Shown here: positions 37,212-45,297 of the stretch, one piece after another
How the letters are laid out: every line of letters begins with the position of its first letter
Numbering within the stretch: the stretch's first letter is position 1
Made by a program: the position numbers and the translations under genes
Assembly (NCBI GenBank): GCA_002163155.1
Contig: MAAO01000006.1
Span: 62,001 to 126,000, forward strand
Length of the DNA: 64,000 nt
Direction: 5' to 3'
Source of the DNA: Halobacteriovorax marinus
GTDB taxonomy: Bacteria; Bdellovibrionota; Bacteriovoracia; Bacteriovoracales; Bacteriovoracaceae
The notes under the pieces: model-generated
Seen by the model: the letters and a program-made list of their open reading frames with translations, nothing else
Databases searched by the model: none
What the model was told of the DNA's origin: nothing

Positions 37212-38565
37212 TGAACTTGATCTCCTTGCCATACACAAGGCGTATGAATATTCCTCTCCTTATCAAAAAGTAGGAAAGGTTTGTGCTAGTAAAGGAATGC
37301 TTTTTGAAGTTAATCTTTCAAGAGCAGTTATTGGCAGTAATGTTGAATTTGTTACAGAGTTCGGAGAAAGATGTCTTGGTGAAGTCGTTGCAATAAATGG
37401 TCACAAATGTATGGCCATGCCTTATGACGAAATCTCAGGTATTAACACAGAAACAAAAGTCTATTTAAAAGATCTCACAACTACGATAAAGCTTTCAAAA
37501 AATATGCTTGGAAGAGTCATTGATTTCCAGGGAAATCCAATTGATGGCAAAGGTCCCATTGAGGATATAGAAGAAACTCGTTCAATTTATGGTAAAGCTT
37601 TAAATCCTCTGGATCGACCGCCAATTACTGAAGCGCTTGATACTGGAGTTCATGCTATAAATTGTTTTATGACAGCAGGTAAGGGACAACGGCTCGCTAT
37701 TATGGCCGGTTCTGGTGTTGGTAAATCAGTGACTCTTGGAATGATTGCTCAAAACTCTAGTGCTGAAGTGAATGTTATTGCTCTTATTGGAGAGAGGGGT
37801 AGAGAGGTCCTGGAATTTATGGAATCTGACCTTGGTCCCGAAGGTTTAAAGAAGTCCGTAGTGGTTGTGGCAACTTCAGACACTTCTCCACTGATTAGGA
37901 TGAAAGCTGCATATGTAGCCACCACAATTTCTGAATTCTTTAGAGATGATAATAATGATGTTCTATTAATGATGGATTCAATCACGCGTTTTGCCATGGC
38001 CAATAGAGAAATTTCTCTAAGTGCAGGTGAGCCACCAGGACAAAAAGGTTATACTCCATCTGTCTTTGCTCAATTGCCAAAACTGATGGAAAGAGCGGGA
38101 ACTAAGGCCGGTGCTGGAACTATTACTGGTATCTATACAGTACTAGTTGAAGGTGGTGATATGGATGAACCTATTGCAGATGCTGTTAGAGCAATTGCTG
38201 ATGGGCACATTATTCTAAGTCGTGAGCTAGCTTCAAGAAACCAGTTTCCTGCAATAGATGTCTTACAGTCCCTTTCCAGGGTTATGAATAAAGTCACAAC
38301 TAATGAACATAAGATTGTAGCCTCTCATTTGAGAGATTTACTTGCTTCCTATAAAGAAAATGAAGATTTGATTAACGTTGGAGCATATGCAAGAGGCTCA
38401 AATGTAAAAGTTGATAAGGCCCTTATCATTTATGAAGAACTTATGACCCTTTTAAAACAGTTTCAAGGAATGAGTGACTACCTCTCAATTGAAGAGTTAT
38501 ATGATCGCATGGTTGAACTTGCGAGAACTGCTGAAAACACTATTAATCCTCCAACAGCTGAGTAG
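37186..38565 (+). CDS. fliI: Flagellum-specific ATP synthase FliI
   Basis: FliI is the ATPase of the flagellar type III export apparatus. Walker A is GSGVGKSVTLG. The F1-like core contains GERGREVLEFME, Walker B VLLMMDSITRFA, and SAGEPPGQKGYTPSVFAQLPKL. Length 459 is normal. ATG 37186 lies inside the fliH tail, with AGAGGA about six bases upstream; GTG 37192 is a close alternative. fliJ follows after three bases. Confidence 0.96.
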   Translation: MIVTQKNPNELDLLAIHKAYEYSSPYQKVGKVCASKGMLFEVNLSRAVIGSNVEFVTEFGERCLGEVVAINGHKCMAMPYDEISGINTETKVYLKDLTTTIKLSKNMLGRVIDFQGNPIDGKGPIEDIEETRSIYGKALNPLDRPPITEALDTGVHAINCFMTAGKGQRLAIMAGSGVGKSVTLGMIAQNSSAEVNVIALIGERGREVLEFMESDLGPEGLKKSVVVVATSDTSPLIRMKAAYVATTISEFFRDDNNDVLLMMDSITRFAMANREISLSAGEPPGQKGYTPSVFAQLPKLMERAGTKAGAGTITGIYTVLVEGGDMDEPIADAVRAIADGHIILSRELASRNQFPAIDVLQSLSRVMNKVTTNEHKIVASHLRDLLASYKENEDLINVGAYARGSNVKVDKALIIYEELMTLLKQFQGMSDYLSIEELYDRMVELARTAENTINPPTAE

Positions 38566-38568
38566 TAG

Positions 38569-39021
38569 ATGAAAGGATTCAAATTTAAATTAGATGGGCT
38601 CTTAAAAGTTCGTGAATTTAAGGAAAAGAAATTAAAAATAGAGCTAGGTGAAATCCTAAAAGAAATCACTAGTACTGAAGACTATGTGAAGACTTTAGTT
38701 TCTAATATTGAAGAAACTTATAAAGCACAAGAAGAATTCTTAAGTAGTCCAACTGCTGGTGAAATGATTAAATTCTTTCCTAGGTTTATAGAAATTAAAA
38801 AAGAAGAAATTAAAAATAAGAAAAACCTCATCTACTCTCTTCAAAAGAAATTTGATCAAAAACAAACCGAACTTGGTGTTGCCAGGGGAGAAGTTAAGGT
38901 CATAGAAAATCTAAAAGAAAAAAAGACAACAGAATATAAGAAGAAACTAGATAAGAAACATCTAGAGAGTGTTGAAGAGTTAAATCAAATTAGACGTCTT
39001 CTAAAGGAGAGTCAGTCATGA
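38569..39021 (+). CDS. fliJ: Flagellar export protein FliJ
   Basis: FliJ is the coiled-coil stalk or chaperone of the export ATPase. The 150-residue product is almost entirely helical and charged and begins with the family's typical KFKLDGLLKVREFKEKKLKIELGE. Its position directly after fliI supports the call despite low sequence conservation. It overlaps the next gene by four bases (ATGA). Confidence 0.85.
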   Translation: MKGFKFKLDGLLKVREFKEKKLKIELGEILKEITSTEDYVKTLVSNIEETYKAQEEFLSSPTAGEMIKFFPRFIEIKKEEIKNKKNLIYSLQKKFDQKQTELGVARGEVKVIENLKEKKTTEYKKKLDKKHLESVEELNQIRRLLKESQS

Positions 39022-39572
39022 AAAAAATAATTATTTTAATTAGCTTATTTATAATGAATGTAGCTATTGCACAGGACGCTCCAAAAGCGAAAGATCCTAA
39101 AAAGCTTATGTTCACTAAAGAAGAATTTCGAAAAGCTGTCATGGATGAAATGACAAAGAAGATGAAGAAAATTGGTCGCTCAAAGATGACTGAATTCGCA
39201 AATCAGCTTTTAAGAAAAGAGGAAGAAGTAGAGCGCTTAGAATTAGAAATTCAAAAAAGAGAACAATCGTTAAAAATTAATGAAAAATCTTTCCTAAAAA
39301 GGGTTCAAGGCTTTAACAAAAGGCAAGAAAAATTCATTTCATGTCTAGATGATGTAGATAATAGAGAGAATAAGAGAATAGAACATATGGTTGATGTTGT
39401 GTCGGGTATGAGGCCACAAAATGCTGCAGATGTGCTCTCTGTTCAAGAATCTGCACTATCTGTACAAATTTTAGGTAAGCTTCAAGCAGCTAAGGTATCG
39501 AAAATATTCAATTTGATGGATAAGGCAGTTTCTGCCCGGCTTCAAAAACAGTACATGACTATGAAAAGATAG
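39018..39572 (+). CDS. MotE-like flagellar chaperone, MgtE-N-type domain
   Basis: The 184-residue product has a signal peptide (IIILISLFIMNVAIAQ), then a long coiled coil (residues about 55-115), and a small C-terminal helical domain (VDVVSGMRPQNAADVLSVQ ... KVSKIFNLMDKAVSARLQ) of the MgtE N-terminal type. This architecture matches MotE, a periplasmic partner of stator protein MotC/MotB found in some flagellar operons. The four-base overlap with fliJ indicates coupled translation. No mot genes are in the window. Confidence 0.75.
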   Translation: MKKIIILISLFIMNVAIAQDAPKAKDPKKLMFTKEEFRKAVMDEMTKKMKKIGRSKMTEFANQLLRKEEEVERLELEIQKREQSLKINEKSFLKRVQGFNKRQEKFISCLDDVDNRENKRIEHMVDVVSGMRPQNAADVLSVQESALSVQILGKLQAAKVSKIFNLMDKAVSARLQKQYMTMKR

Positions 39573-39628
39573 GTATGTTGCATAGTGTTGTAACGGTTTT
39601 ATAAATTTAATGAGGAATACATTAACAA

Positions 39629-41053
39629 ATGCAAATTAACTCAGATTTAATAAATTCATTATTAGGAACACAGGCCCAAGGAGAGTTATCTTCTGGTGCT
39701 TCTTCTAATGTTGTTGCTGAAGAAGGTTCTTCATCTGAATTTTTGTCATTGTTAAATGAAACGAAAGATCTAGCGAAGTCAGGGGTAAGTCCTTCTGAAT
39801 TTATTGAAGGTCTAAGTGACGAAGAGTTAGGTTTAAGTGGAAAAGAGAAAAAGGCCTTAGCCAAATCTTTTATGGACCACTTATCTGAAGATTCAGTTAA
39901 GTCTGAAGCTCCAACACTTTTGGCAATAGATTCGAAAGCTACATCAGTTCAAGACTTACTAAATAAGCAAATGCCTGTTCAAGAAACTCCTGTTCAAATA
40001 AGTGATGTAGGCTCTCAAGTTGAATCACTTCCAAAAGATTTAAAAGGCCAGGAAGTTATAGCTCCTAAATTAACTAAGGAAGACTTTTCTACTGTTAACG
40101 GAACAAAAGCCGCTTCTGGAGAAGAGGTTGTAGATCCTAAAATTTCAAATGGAAAACTTCTTTCAATCAAACAAACTACAAAGAATAATAATAATATTCA
40201 AAAAATGAATTTTCAGTCGTCAGAAGATTTTGTCAATCAAAGTAAGCTTGTCTCTAAAGATCAAGGTGCTGTTGTTGCTAATCAATCGAGAAATTCATTC
40301 TTTCCAAATGCTAAAAATAATAAAGTCTTAGCATTCAAAAATGAGCAGAAAGCTATAAGTAAAAGTGTTTTTTCTGGGAAAAATCCATTTCTAGAAAATA
40401 AAGAGTCTTCTGTAAAGGCTACAAATATTACAAGTAATGAAGGTGCATTATTTGAAGCAGTTGAGTCTGTTCAAAATAGTGAGACTGGAAATCAATCATC
40501 AGAATTTAGTAACTTTCAAAATGAAGTAGTTGCCCCTAAAGTCAGTAATGTTTCGTCATTAACTACAGGAGCCACTAGTACTAAAGTGTTAGACTTTTCA
40601 AATATCCAAGCTTCAAATACTGAACAATTAATTGATAAAATAACAGGTTACATTGCGACATCAAGACTTGAAAATCAAGAGAGCATCGACCTCCTTGTTA
40701 AGCATGATACTTTGGGTAACTTCAAGGTGACTGCTTCAAAAGGTCAATTACCTGATCAAGTTAATCTAGAAATTGTCGCTGGTAATGAACAGGGAAAAGC
40801 TTTTTTTAAGAGTAATGAAGTAGAAATGATTAAGAGTTTATCAAATTCTGGTGTAAAATTAGGTGATGTTAAAGTTGTTTTAAGTAGCGACTCTAATATG
40901 CAGTCTTCTGAAAAAGGAGACAATAATTTTAACCAAAATAACAATAACTTCGGTTCTCAACGTAATGGACAATCAGCTTCTGGACGCGACGAAAGTGGGC
41001 GTGAAAGAAGACAAGAATTGTGGGATATGTATAGAGAACGTCTAGGTGCATAA
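39629..41053 (+). CDS. fliK: Flagellar hook-length control protein FliK
   Basis: FliK measures the hook and switches export specificity. The 474-residue protein has a long low-complexity Ser/Asn/Gln/Lys-rich N-terminal part (about 1-330) and a compact C-terminal domain. That domain contains SIDLLVKHDTLGNFKVTASK and VNLEIVAGNEQGKAFF, like the family's substrate-switching domain. An Asn/Gln-rich tail ends it. Position between motE-like and flgD supports the call. Its stop and the flgD start share a base (TAATG). Confidence 0.85.
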   Translation: MQINSDLINSLLGTQAQGELSSGASSNVVAEEGSSSEFLSLLNETKDLAKSGVSPSEFIEGLSDEELGLSGKEKKALAKSFMDHLSEDSVKSEAPTLLAIDSKATSVQDLLNKQMPVQETPVQISDVGSQVESLPKDLKGQEVIAPKLTKEDFSTVNGTKAASGEEVVDPKISNGKLLSIKQTTKNNNNIQKMNFQSSEDFVNQSKLVSKDQGAVVANQSRNSFFPNAKNNKVLAFKNEQKAISKSVFSGKNPFLENKESSVKATNITSNEGALFEAVESVQNSETGNQSSEFSNFQNEVVAPKVSNVSSLTTGATSTKVLDFSNIQASNTEQLIDKITGYIATSRLENQESIDLLVKHDTLGNFKVTASKGQLPDQVNLEIVAGNEQGKAFFKSNEVEMIKSLSNSGVKLGDVKVVLSSDSNMQSSEKGDNNFNQNNNNFGSQRNGQSASGRDESGRERRQELWDMYRERLGA

Positions 41054-41904
41054 TGGCTGGAATCGGTAGACCAAAACAAGCAAATCCTTTCGGTGGCATC
41101 GCTTTAAAAAAAGCGAGCAGCAAGAAATCAAAGAAAAACATTGGAGATAAACTAAACCAAATGGCAGGTATTAGACCTGACAAAAAGTTTATTGATAAGA
41201 GAGATCATAACAAACTTGGAAAAGATGGTTTTCTAAAAATGTTAGGTCATCAGTTAGCAAATCAAGATCCGATGAAACCAATGGATCAAAAACAATTCGC
41301 CTCAGATCTTGCGCAATTTTCACAGTTAGAACAATTAACAAGTATGAATACGAAAATGGATAACGCGCGAAAAAATGACACTACTGAAAGTAAGTTCATG
41401 GCCGCAAGTTTCATTGGTAAAGAAGTTATGTCTGATGGAACAACGATTAAATATGATGGAGAAAGCAGAAATATCAGCTTACCATTTAGTTTAGATCAAC
41501 CTGCTAAGAATGTTCTTATCCGTGTCTATGATAGTAAGAATCAACTAATCGCTCAAATAGAAAAAGAGTCGATGGGTGAGGGAAGTCAAAGTGTAAGATG
41601 GGATGGTATGGCCCTTGATGGCAACGTCGCAGTAAAAGATAATTACAGATTTGAAGTTACCGCCTTCGATGAAGAAATGAATAAGTTTAGAGGTAAGACT
41701 AAATCAAAAGGTTTAGTAACCGGAGTCCATTTTGAACATGGTGAAACAGTTCTAGAGTTAAAAAATGGAAGTAAAGTTTTCTTACGTGATGTAGAAAGTT
41801 TTGGATTAGCAAAGAATGAGCAAAATAGTGCTATAAAAAATATGCCCGGGTTGAAAAAGAATGCTGCACAGGCCTATAATAAAGTTGAGTCGCAAGTAAA
41901 CTAA
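41053..41904 (+). CDS. flgD: Flagellar hook assembly scaffold FlgD
   Basis: FlgD caps the growing hook and is later discarded. The conserved N-terminal block is clear: LGKDGFLKMLGHQLANQDP, then MKPMDQKQFASDLAQFSQLEQL. A C-terminal beta domain follows (VLIRVYDSKNQLIAQIEKE, then VRWDGMALDGN). The 283-residue length is slightly above average because of a basic N-terminal extension of about 50 residues (KKASSKKSKK). Confidence 0.94.
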   Translation: MAGIGRPKQANPFGGIALKKASSKKSKKNIGDKLNQMAGIRPDKKFIDKRDHNKLGKDGFLKMLGHQLANQDPMKPMDQKQFASDLAQFSQLEQLTSMNTKMDNARKNDTTESKFMAASFIGKEVMSDGTTIKYDGESRNISLPFSLDQPAKNVLIRVYDSKNQLIAQIEKESMGEGSQSVRWDGMALDGNVAVKDNYRFEVTAFDEEMNKFRGKTKSKGLVTGVHFEHGETVLELKNGSKVFLRDVESFGLAKNEQNSAIKNMPGLKKNAAQAYNKVESQVN

Positions 41905-41915
41905 GAGTTTAAAAA

Positions 41916-42326
41916 ATGACAAACGGTAAAGTTAACAACATTCTCATACCAAATGTATCTAAGATTTCTTCTGACAAGAAAGTAAATCTTGATAACAAAT
42001 TGGGGAAAGGTGTTCAAGACTCCGAGTTTAGCAAACTCTTACAAGACCAAGTCCAACAGACAGGACAAAAGCATGGAATACAACTTTCAACTCATGCAGC
42101 TAAGAGGTTACAAGAAAGAAATCTTTCAATGGATTCAGATGAGTTTTTTAAATTAAAAGGCGCAATGGATAAGTTGAAAACAAAGGGTGGTCAGGATTCA
42201 TTAATCATAACTGACAAAGCCGCATATATTGTCGATGTTCCAAAGAACAAAATTGTTACGGCCATCGATAAGAATAGTATTTTAGATAATGTGTTTACCA
42301 AGATTGATTCGACGGTAATCGTTTAA
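41916..42326 (+). CDS. Flagellar operon protein (TIGR02530-type)
   Basis: This 136-residue protein matches the small family found next to flgD in many flagellar operons (TIGR02530). The conserved segment is IQLSTHAAKRLQERNLSMD, followed by LIITDKAAYIVDVPKNKIVTAID. Its molecular role is not established. The TAA at 42324-42326 already forms part of a potential long stem with bases near 42400. Confidence 0.8.
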   Translation: MTNGKVNNILIPNVSKISSDKKVNLDNKLGKGVQDSEFSKLLQDQVQQTGQKHGIQLSTHAAKRLQERNLSMDSDEFFKLKGAMDKLKTKGGQDSLIITDKAAYIVDVPKNKIVTAIDKNSILDNVFTKIDSTVIV

Positions 42327-42410
42327 ATATTTAGTGAGTGATGGCTGGTCCTTTCCGGAAGCCTAGTGTTTAGCCTGTAGTGTTAAACGCCTTTCACAAA
42401 TATTCTTTTT
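42326..42410 (+). other. Structured leader, possible three-way junction, before flgE
   Basis: AATATTT and GTGA (42326-42337) can pair with TCAC and AAATATT (42394-42404). Inside lie a GGCT-AGCC hairpin (42343-42363) and a GTTTA-TAAAC hairpin (about 42368-42388). CTTTTT follows the outer stem. The sequence also holds a direct repeat (AGCCT then GTGTT, twice). It may act as an attenuator or regulatory leader for hook protein expression. Confidence 0.4.
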
Positions 42411-42436
42411 AATTTGTAGGTCTAGGAGGGACTTTT

Positions 42437-43717
42437 ATGGGAATTTTACGTTCTTTTAACATTGGTGTAACTGGTTTAAACGCTGTTGGGCAAGGTATGG
42501 GTGTTATTGGTGATAACATTGCAAATGCTGGTACTAACGGTTTCAAATCTTCTCGTGCCGAATTTCAAGATGTTTTAGCTACTTCACTTAAAGGGATCGA
42601 TGGTGGTGATCAATTTGGTGCAGGTGTAAAGCTAGCGCATATCAAGTCTCTAATGTCACAAGGTGACGTTGCAAGAACAGATAATATTACAGATCTTTCT
42701 ATGAACGGAGATGGTTTCTTTAGAGTTAAGGCCCCTTTTGGACCTGGCTATACAAGAGACGGATCTTTTCACTTTAATAAAACAGGTGAGCTCGTAAATT
42801 CTGATGGTTTTCAAGTTATTGGTTTCAAGGCTAATGCCGACGGACGTATTACAACTAAAGAAGGACCAGTAAAATTAGGAAGTACAACAATTCCTGCTCA
42901 CGCTACTGAAAAATTAAGTCTCAATATGAACTTAGACTCTAGAGTTGAAGTTAAAGAATTTAATATCGAAGATCCAGATGCAAGTTCAAACTTTTCAAAC
43001 ACGATAACTGTTTTTGATAACGTGGGTACAGCTAGACTTGTAACTCTTTATTACAATAAGACAGATAATAATAATTGGACTTACAGAGGTGTCGTAGATG
43101 GTGCTGATGCTGAAGGCGGAGAAGCTGGAAAGTTTGTTGAGATGGCCCAAGGAAGTCTTATTTTTAATAACAAAGGTCAGCTTCAAGAGGAAGTAGAAGG
43201 AAATAACGCTTTTAACTTTAATAAAGGTGCAGCACCTGCGCAAAGAATTCAATTCAATTTTGGTGAATCTATTGCTGAAGGTGGAGAAGGAATTGATGCT
43301 TCTACTCAATACGGATCGAATTCTGCAATAGCAAGACATAACCAAGATGGATTCAGTGCCGCTACACTAGCTTCTATGTCATTTAATGATGAAGGAATTC
43401 TAACAGCTGTATATGATAACGGTGAGTCGAGAGACATCTCTCAAATTGCCGTAGCAAAATTTGAAAACAACGAAGGATTATTTAAAATAGGTAAGAACCT
43501 CTTTAAAGAATCTAGAAACTCAGGTCAGGCGGCGATGGGGAAACCTGGAGAGTCTGGACGTGGAGAAGTTCTATCTAAGTCGATTGAACTTTCAAATGTT
43601 GATATTGCCAACGAATTCGTAGGGCTAATGACAGCTCAGAGAAACTTCCAAGCTAACGCTAAGACTCTGACAACAGCTGATCAAATGCTACAAGAAGTAC
43701 TTAACATTAAACGATAA
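42437..43717 (+). CDS. flgE: Flagellar hook protein FlgE
   Basis: FlgE forms the hook. The 426-residue product has the N-terminal GVTGLNAVGQGMGVIGDNIANAGTNGFK, the FlgE/F/G segment ITDLSMNGDGFFRVK, and the C-terminal FVGLMTAQRNFQANAKTLTTADQMLQEVL. Its length and position after flgD favour FlgE over FlgF or FlgG. A strong ribosome site (AGGAGGG) lies before ATG 42437. It is the last gene of the cluster before a strong terminator. Confidence 0.95.
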   Translation: MGILRSFNIGVTGLNAVGQGMGVIGDNIANAGTNGFKSSRAEFQDVLATSLKGIDGGDQFGAGVKLAHIKSLMSQGDVARTDNITDLSMNGDGFFRVKAPFGPGYTRDGSFHFNKTGELVNSDGFQVIGFKANADGRITTKEGPVKLGSTTIPAHATEKLSLNMNLDSRVEVKEFNIEDPDASSNFSNTITVFDNVGTARLVTLYYNKTDNNNWTYRGVVDGADAEGGEAGKFVEMAQGSLIFNNKGQLQEEVEGNNAFNFNKGAAPAQRIQFNFGESIAEGGEGIDASTQYGSNSAIARHNQDGFSAATLASMSFNDEGILTAVYDNGESRDISQIAVAKFENNEGLFKIGKNLFKESRNSGQAAMGKPGESGRGEVLSKSIELSNVDIANEFVGLMTAQRNFQANAKTLTTADQMLQEVLNIKR

Positions 43718-43747
43718 TAATCTAAATCTCTCCTTTAGATAAATAGT

Positions 43748-43783
43748 AGAAGAGCACTGGAGTTTCCAGTGCTCTTCTTTTTT
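43748..43783 (+). terminator. Strong terminator after flgE
   Basis: AGAAGAGCACTGGA and TCCAGTGCTCTTCT form a perfect 14-bp stem with a three-base loop, followed by TTTTT. It closes the flagellar cluster. The protease start codon lies only nine bases past the T run. Confidence 0.9.
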
Positions 43784-43792
43784 AAGAAAACT

Positions 43793-44902
43793 ATGATGAA
43801 AGTAATTTTAATATCTATTCTCTCTTTATCCATGTCTCAATCTCTTGCTAAGAGTTGCTCAACCATTGATTTAGATAAAAATAATGGCGCAATGGCTAAA
43901 GTAAAACCCCTTGATCAAGGCTATACCAACACTTGTTATGCTCATGCGGGAACAGTGATGTTAGACGCTTGGTTACACTCTCACGGTGGTGACAAGTCAA
44001 AGCAAACCTCTTCGGTTGCATCTGCTGTTTTTAGTCAAGGATCTGTAATGTCTGCTGGACTTGGGAATATTTCATGTTCTGCCATAGATGCTATTTACGA
44101 TCATGGAAGATGTGAAAAAACTGGATTCGATGATAAAGTTTGGAATGAATTCGCTGATGGTATGGGGGAGTCTGGACTTTGGACTTCAAGAAGCCAGAGG
44201 TCAGTTAAGTTAATGGATCTCTTAGGGGAAATTTACGTGAAACCTCCTAGAAGAAGAGGTGGGAAAAATTTTGTAAGAAGAGGTTACTATTCAAAAAAAA
44301 GAAAGTGGAAGAAAGAAAATGCTCAAAGAGCAAACCTCATATACTGTAATTTAGATGCCATAGGATTATCGACATTTAATTCCATGAATGTGAAAGATAT
44401 TGAAAATGCACTTAATGCAAATTTTAAGTCTTCATATTTAAAGCGTATGGTAGGTGCCTTATGCGGAGAAAAATTAACCGAGCTCAAAGGAAAACAGCCA
44501 CAGTGTAAGAAGATGATGAGATATCAGCATGCAGAAAATAAAACACCTAAGAAATTTAAAAATAAAATACATGAGATTTTAGAAAATCCAAATAACCCTC
44601 AACCCATAGGTGTAGGATACTGTGCAAAAGTTTTACAGAAACCCGCTGGCTTTAGGGGCTTTAAAAAAGGGATTTTAGGTTTTGTATCTCTATCAACTGT
44701 TCTTGACGCTGATGTTTGTGGTCTTCACGAATCGGTCGTCATAGGAAGAAAAGAAATCAATGGTAAGTGCCATTTAAAAATAAGAAACAGTTGGGGAGCT
44801 GATGCTGTCTACAGAAACTGGCCTTCTGATAATAATGGAAATGTTTGGGTAGATGAAGATGACTTCACACATAACATGGGGAGTTTAACTCATCTTGAAT
44901 AA
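43793..44902 (+). CDS. Exported papain-family (C1) cysteine protease
   Basis: The product of about 369 residues has a signal peptide (MKVILISILSLSMSQSLA). The papain-type active site is visible: QGYTNTCYAHAG holds the oxyanion Gln and nucleophile Cys (normally Q-x-x-x-x-C-W/Y-A), LHESVVIG supplies the His, and the Asn is in IRNSWG. A central Lys/Arg-rich insert of about 100 residues separates the two halves. ATG 43793 is chosen; the frame open from GTG 43769 runs through the terminator stem. As a secreted protease it could act on prey proteins. The next small exported gene overlaps its end by eight bases. Confidence 0.8.
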   Translation: MMKVILISILSLSMSQSLAKSCSTIDLDKNNGAMAKVKPLDQGYTNTCYAHAGTVMLDAWLHSHGGDKSKQTSSVASAVFSQGSVMSAGLGNISCSAIDAIYDHGRCEKTGFDDKVWNEFADGMGESGLWTSRSQRSVKLMDLLGEIYVKPPRRRGGKNFVRRGYYSKKRKWKKENAQRANLIYCNLDAIGLSTFNSMNVKDIENALNANFKSSYLKRMVGALCGEKLTELKGKQPQCKKMMRYQHAENKTPKKFKNKIHEILENPNNPQPIGVGYCAKVLQKPAGFRGFKKGILGFVSLSTVLDADVCGLHESVVIGRKEINGKCHLKIRNSWGADAVYRNWPSDNNGNVWVDEDDFTHNMGSLTHLE

Positions 44903-45278
44903 TTTAATCCTAACCCTCTCTCTCTTTTTAAGTCTAAATTCTTTTGCTCAAAGTGAAAGAACATATCATGATGAAAAAAAACAATATGTCTTTATGATCG
45001 ATAATAAAAACTATCTCTTTATTACTAAGAATTGTAAGAAGAAGTGTGCCGCCTATAAAATTTTAAACAAGGTGAGTACAAAGAAAGTTTTTACCAAACA
45101 AGGGCAAAATCCTGGGGCCATACTCTGTGATGATGTACTTAGAAAAGAAGTTGTAACTTTAAGGAATGAGCTTGGTGGAGAGTCTACTTTCTGTCGTTTT
45201 AAAGATGGATCGATGATTGAGTCTTCTAGATTATTTATTCATGCCCAGATAAATGACGAAAAAGGAAAGACCCGCTAG
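44895..45278 (+). CDS. Small exported Cys-containing protein
   Basis: The family is unrecognised. The 127-residue product has a signal peptide (LILTLSLFLSLNSFA) and four Cys in the mature part (KNCKKKCAAY, ILCDDV, TFCRFKD), which could form two disulfides. The TTG start overlaps the protease stop by eight bases, so the two are translationally coupled. An inhibitor, chaperone or propeptide-like partner for the protease is a reasonable guess from this arrangement, nothing more. Confidence 0.6.
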   Translation: MNNLILTLSLFLSLNSFAQSERTYHDEKKQYVFMIDNKNYLFITKNCKKKCAAYKILNKVSTKKVFTKQGQNPGAILCDDVLRKEVVTLRNELGGESTFCRFKDGSMIESSRLFIHAQINDEKGKTR

Positions 45279-45297
45279 GGCCTTTCGTCGTTATTCT
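45255..45297. terminator. Bidirectional hairpin between convergent genes
   Basis: GACGAAA pairs with TTTCGTC, and CCC-GCTA-GGG forms the inner part, with AAGG bulged. T-rich sequence follows on the plus strand and A-rich sequence precedes it. It serves the convergent ends of the 44895 and 45291 genes, partly inside coding sequence. Confidence 0.5.

Noticed and set aside
43769-43792. GTG-initiated extension of the papain-like protease.
   Set aside because: The codons run through the terminator stem and T tract and precede a complete signal peptide starting at ATG 43793.
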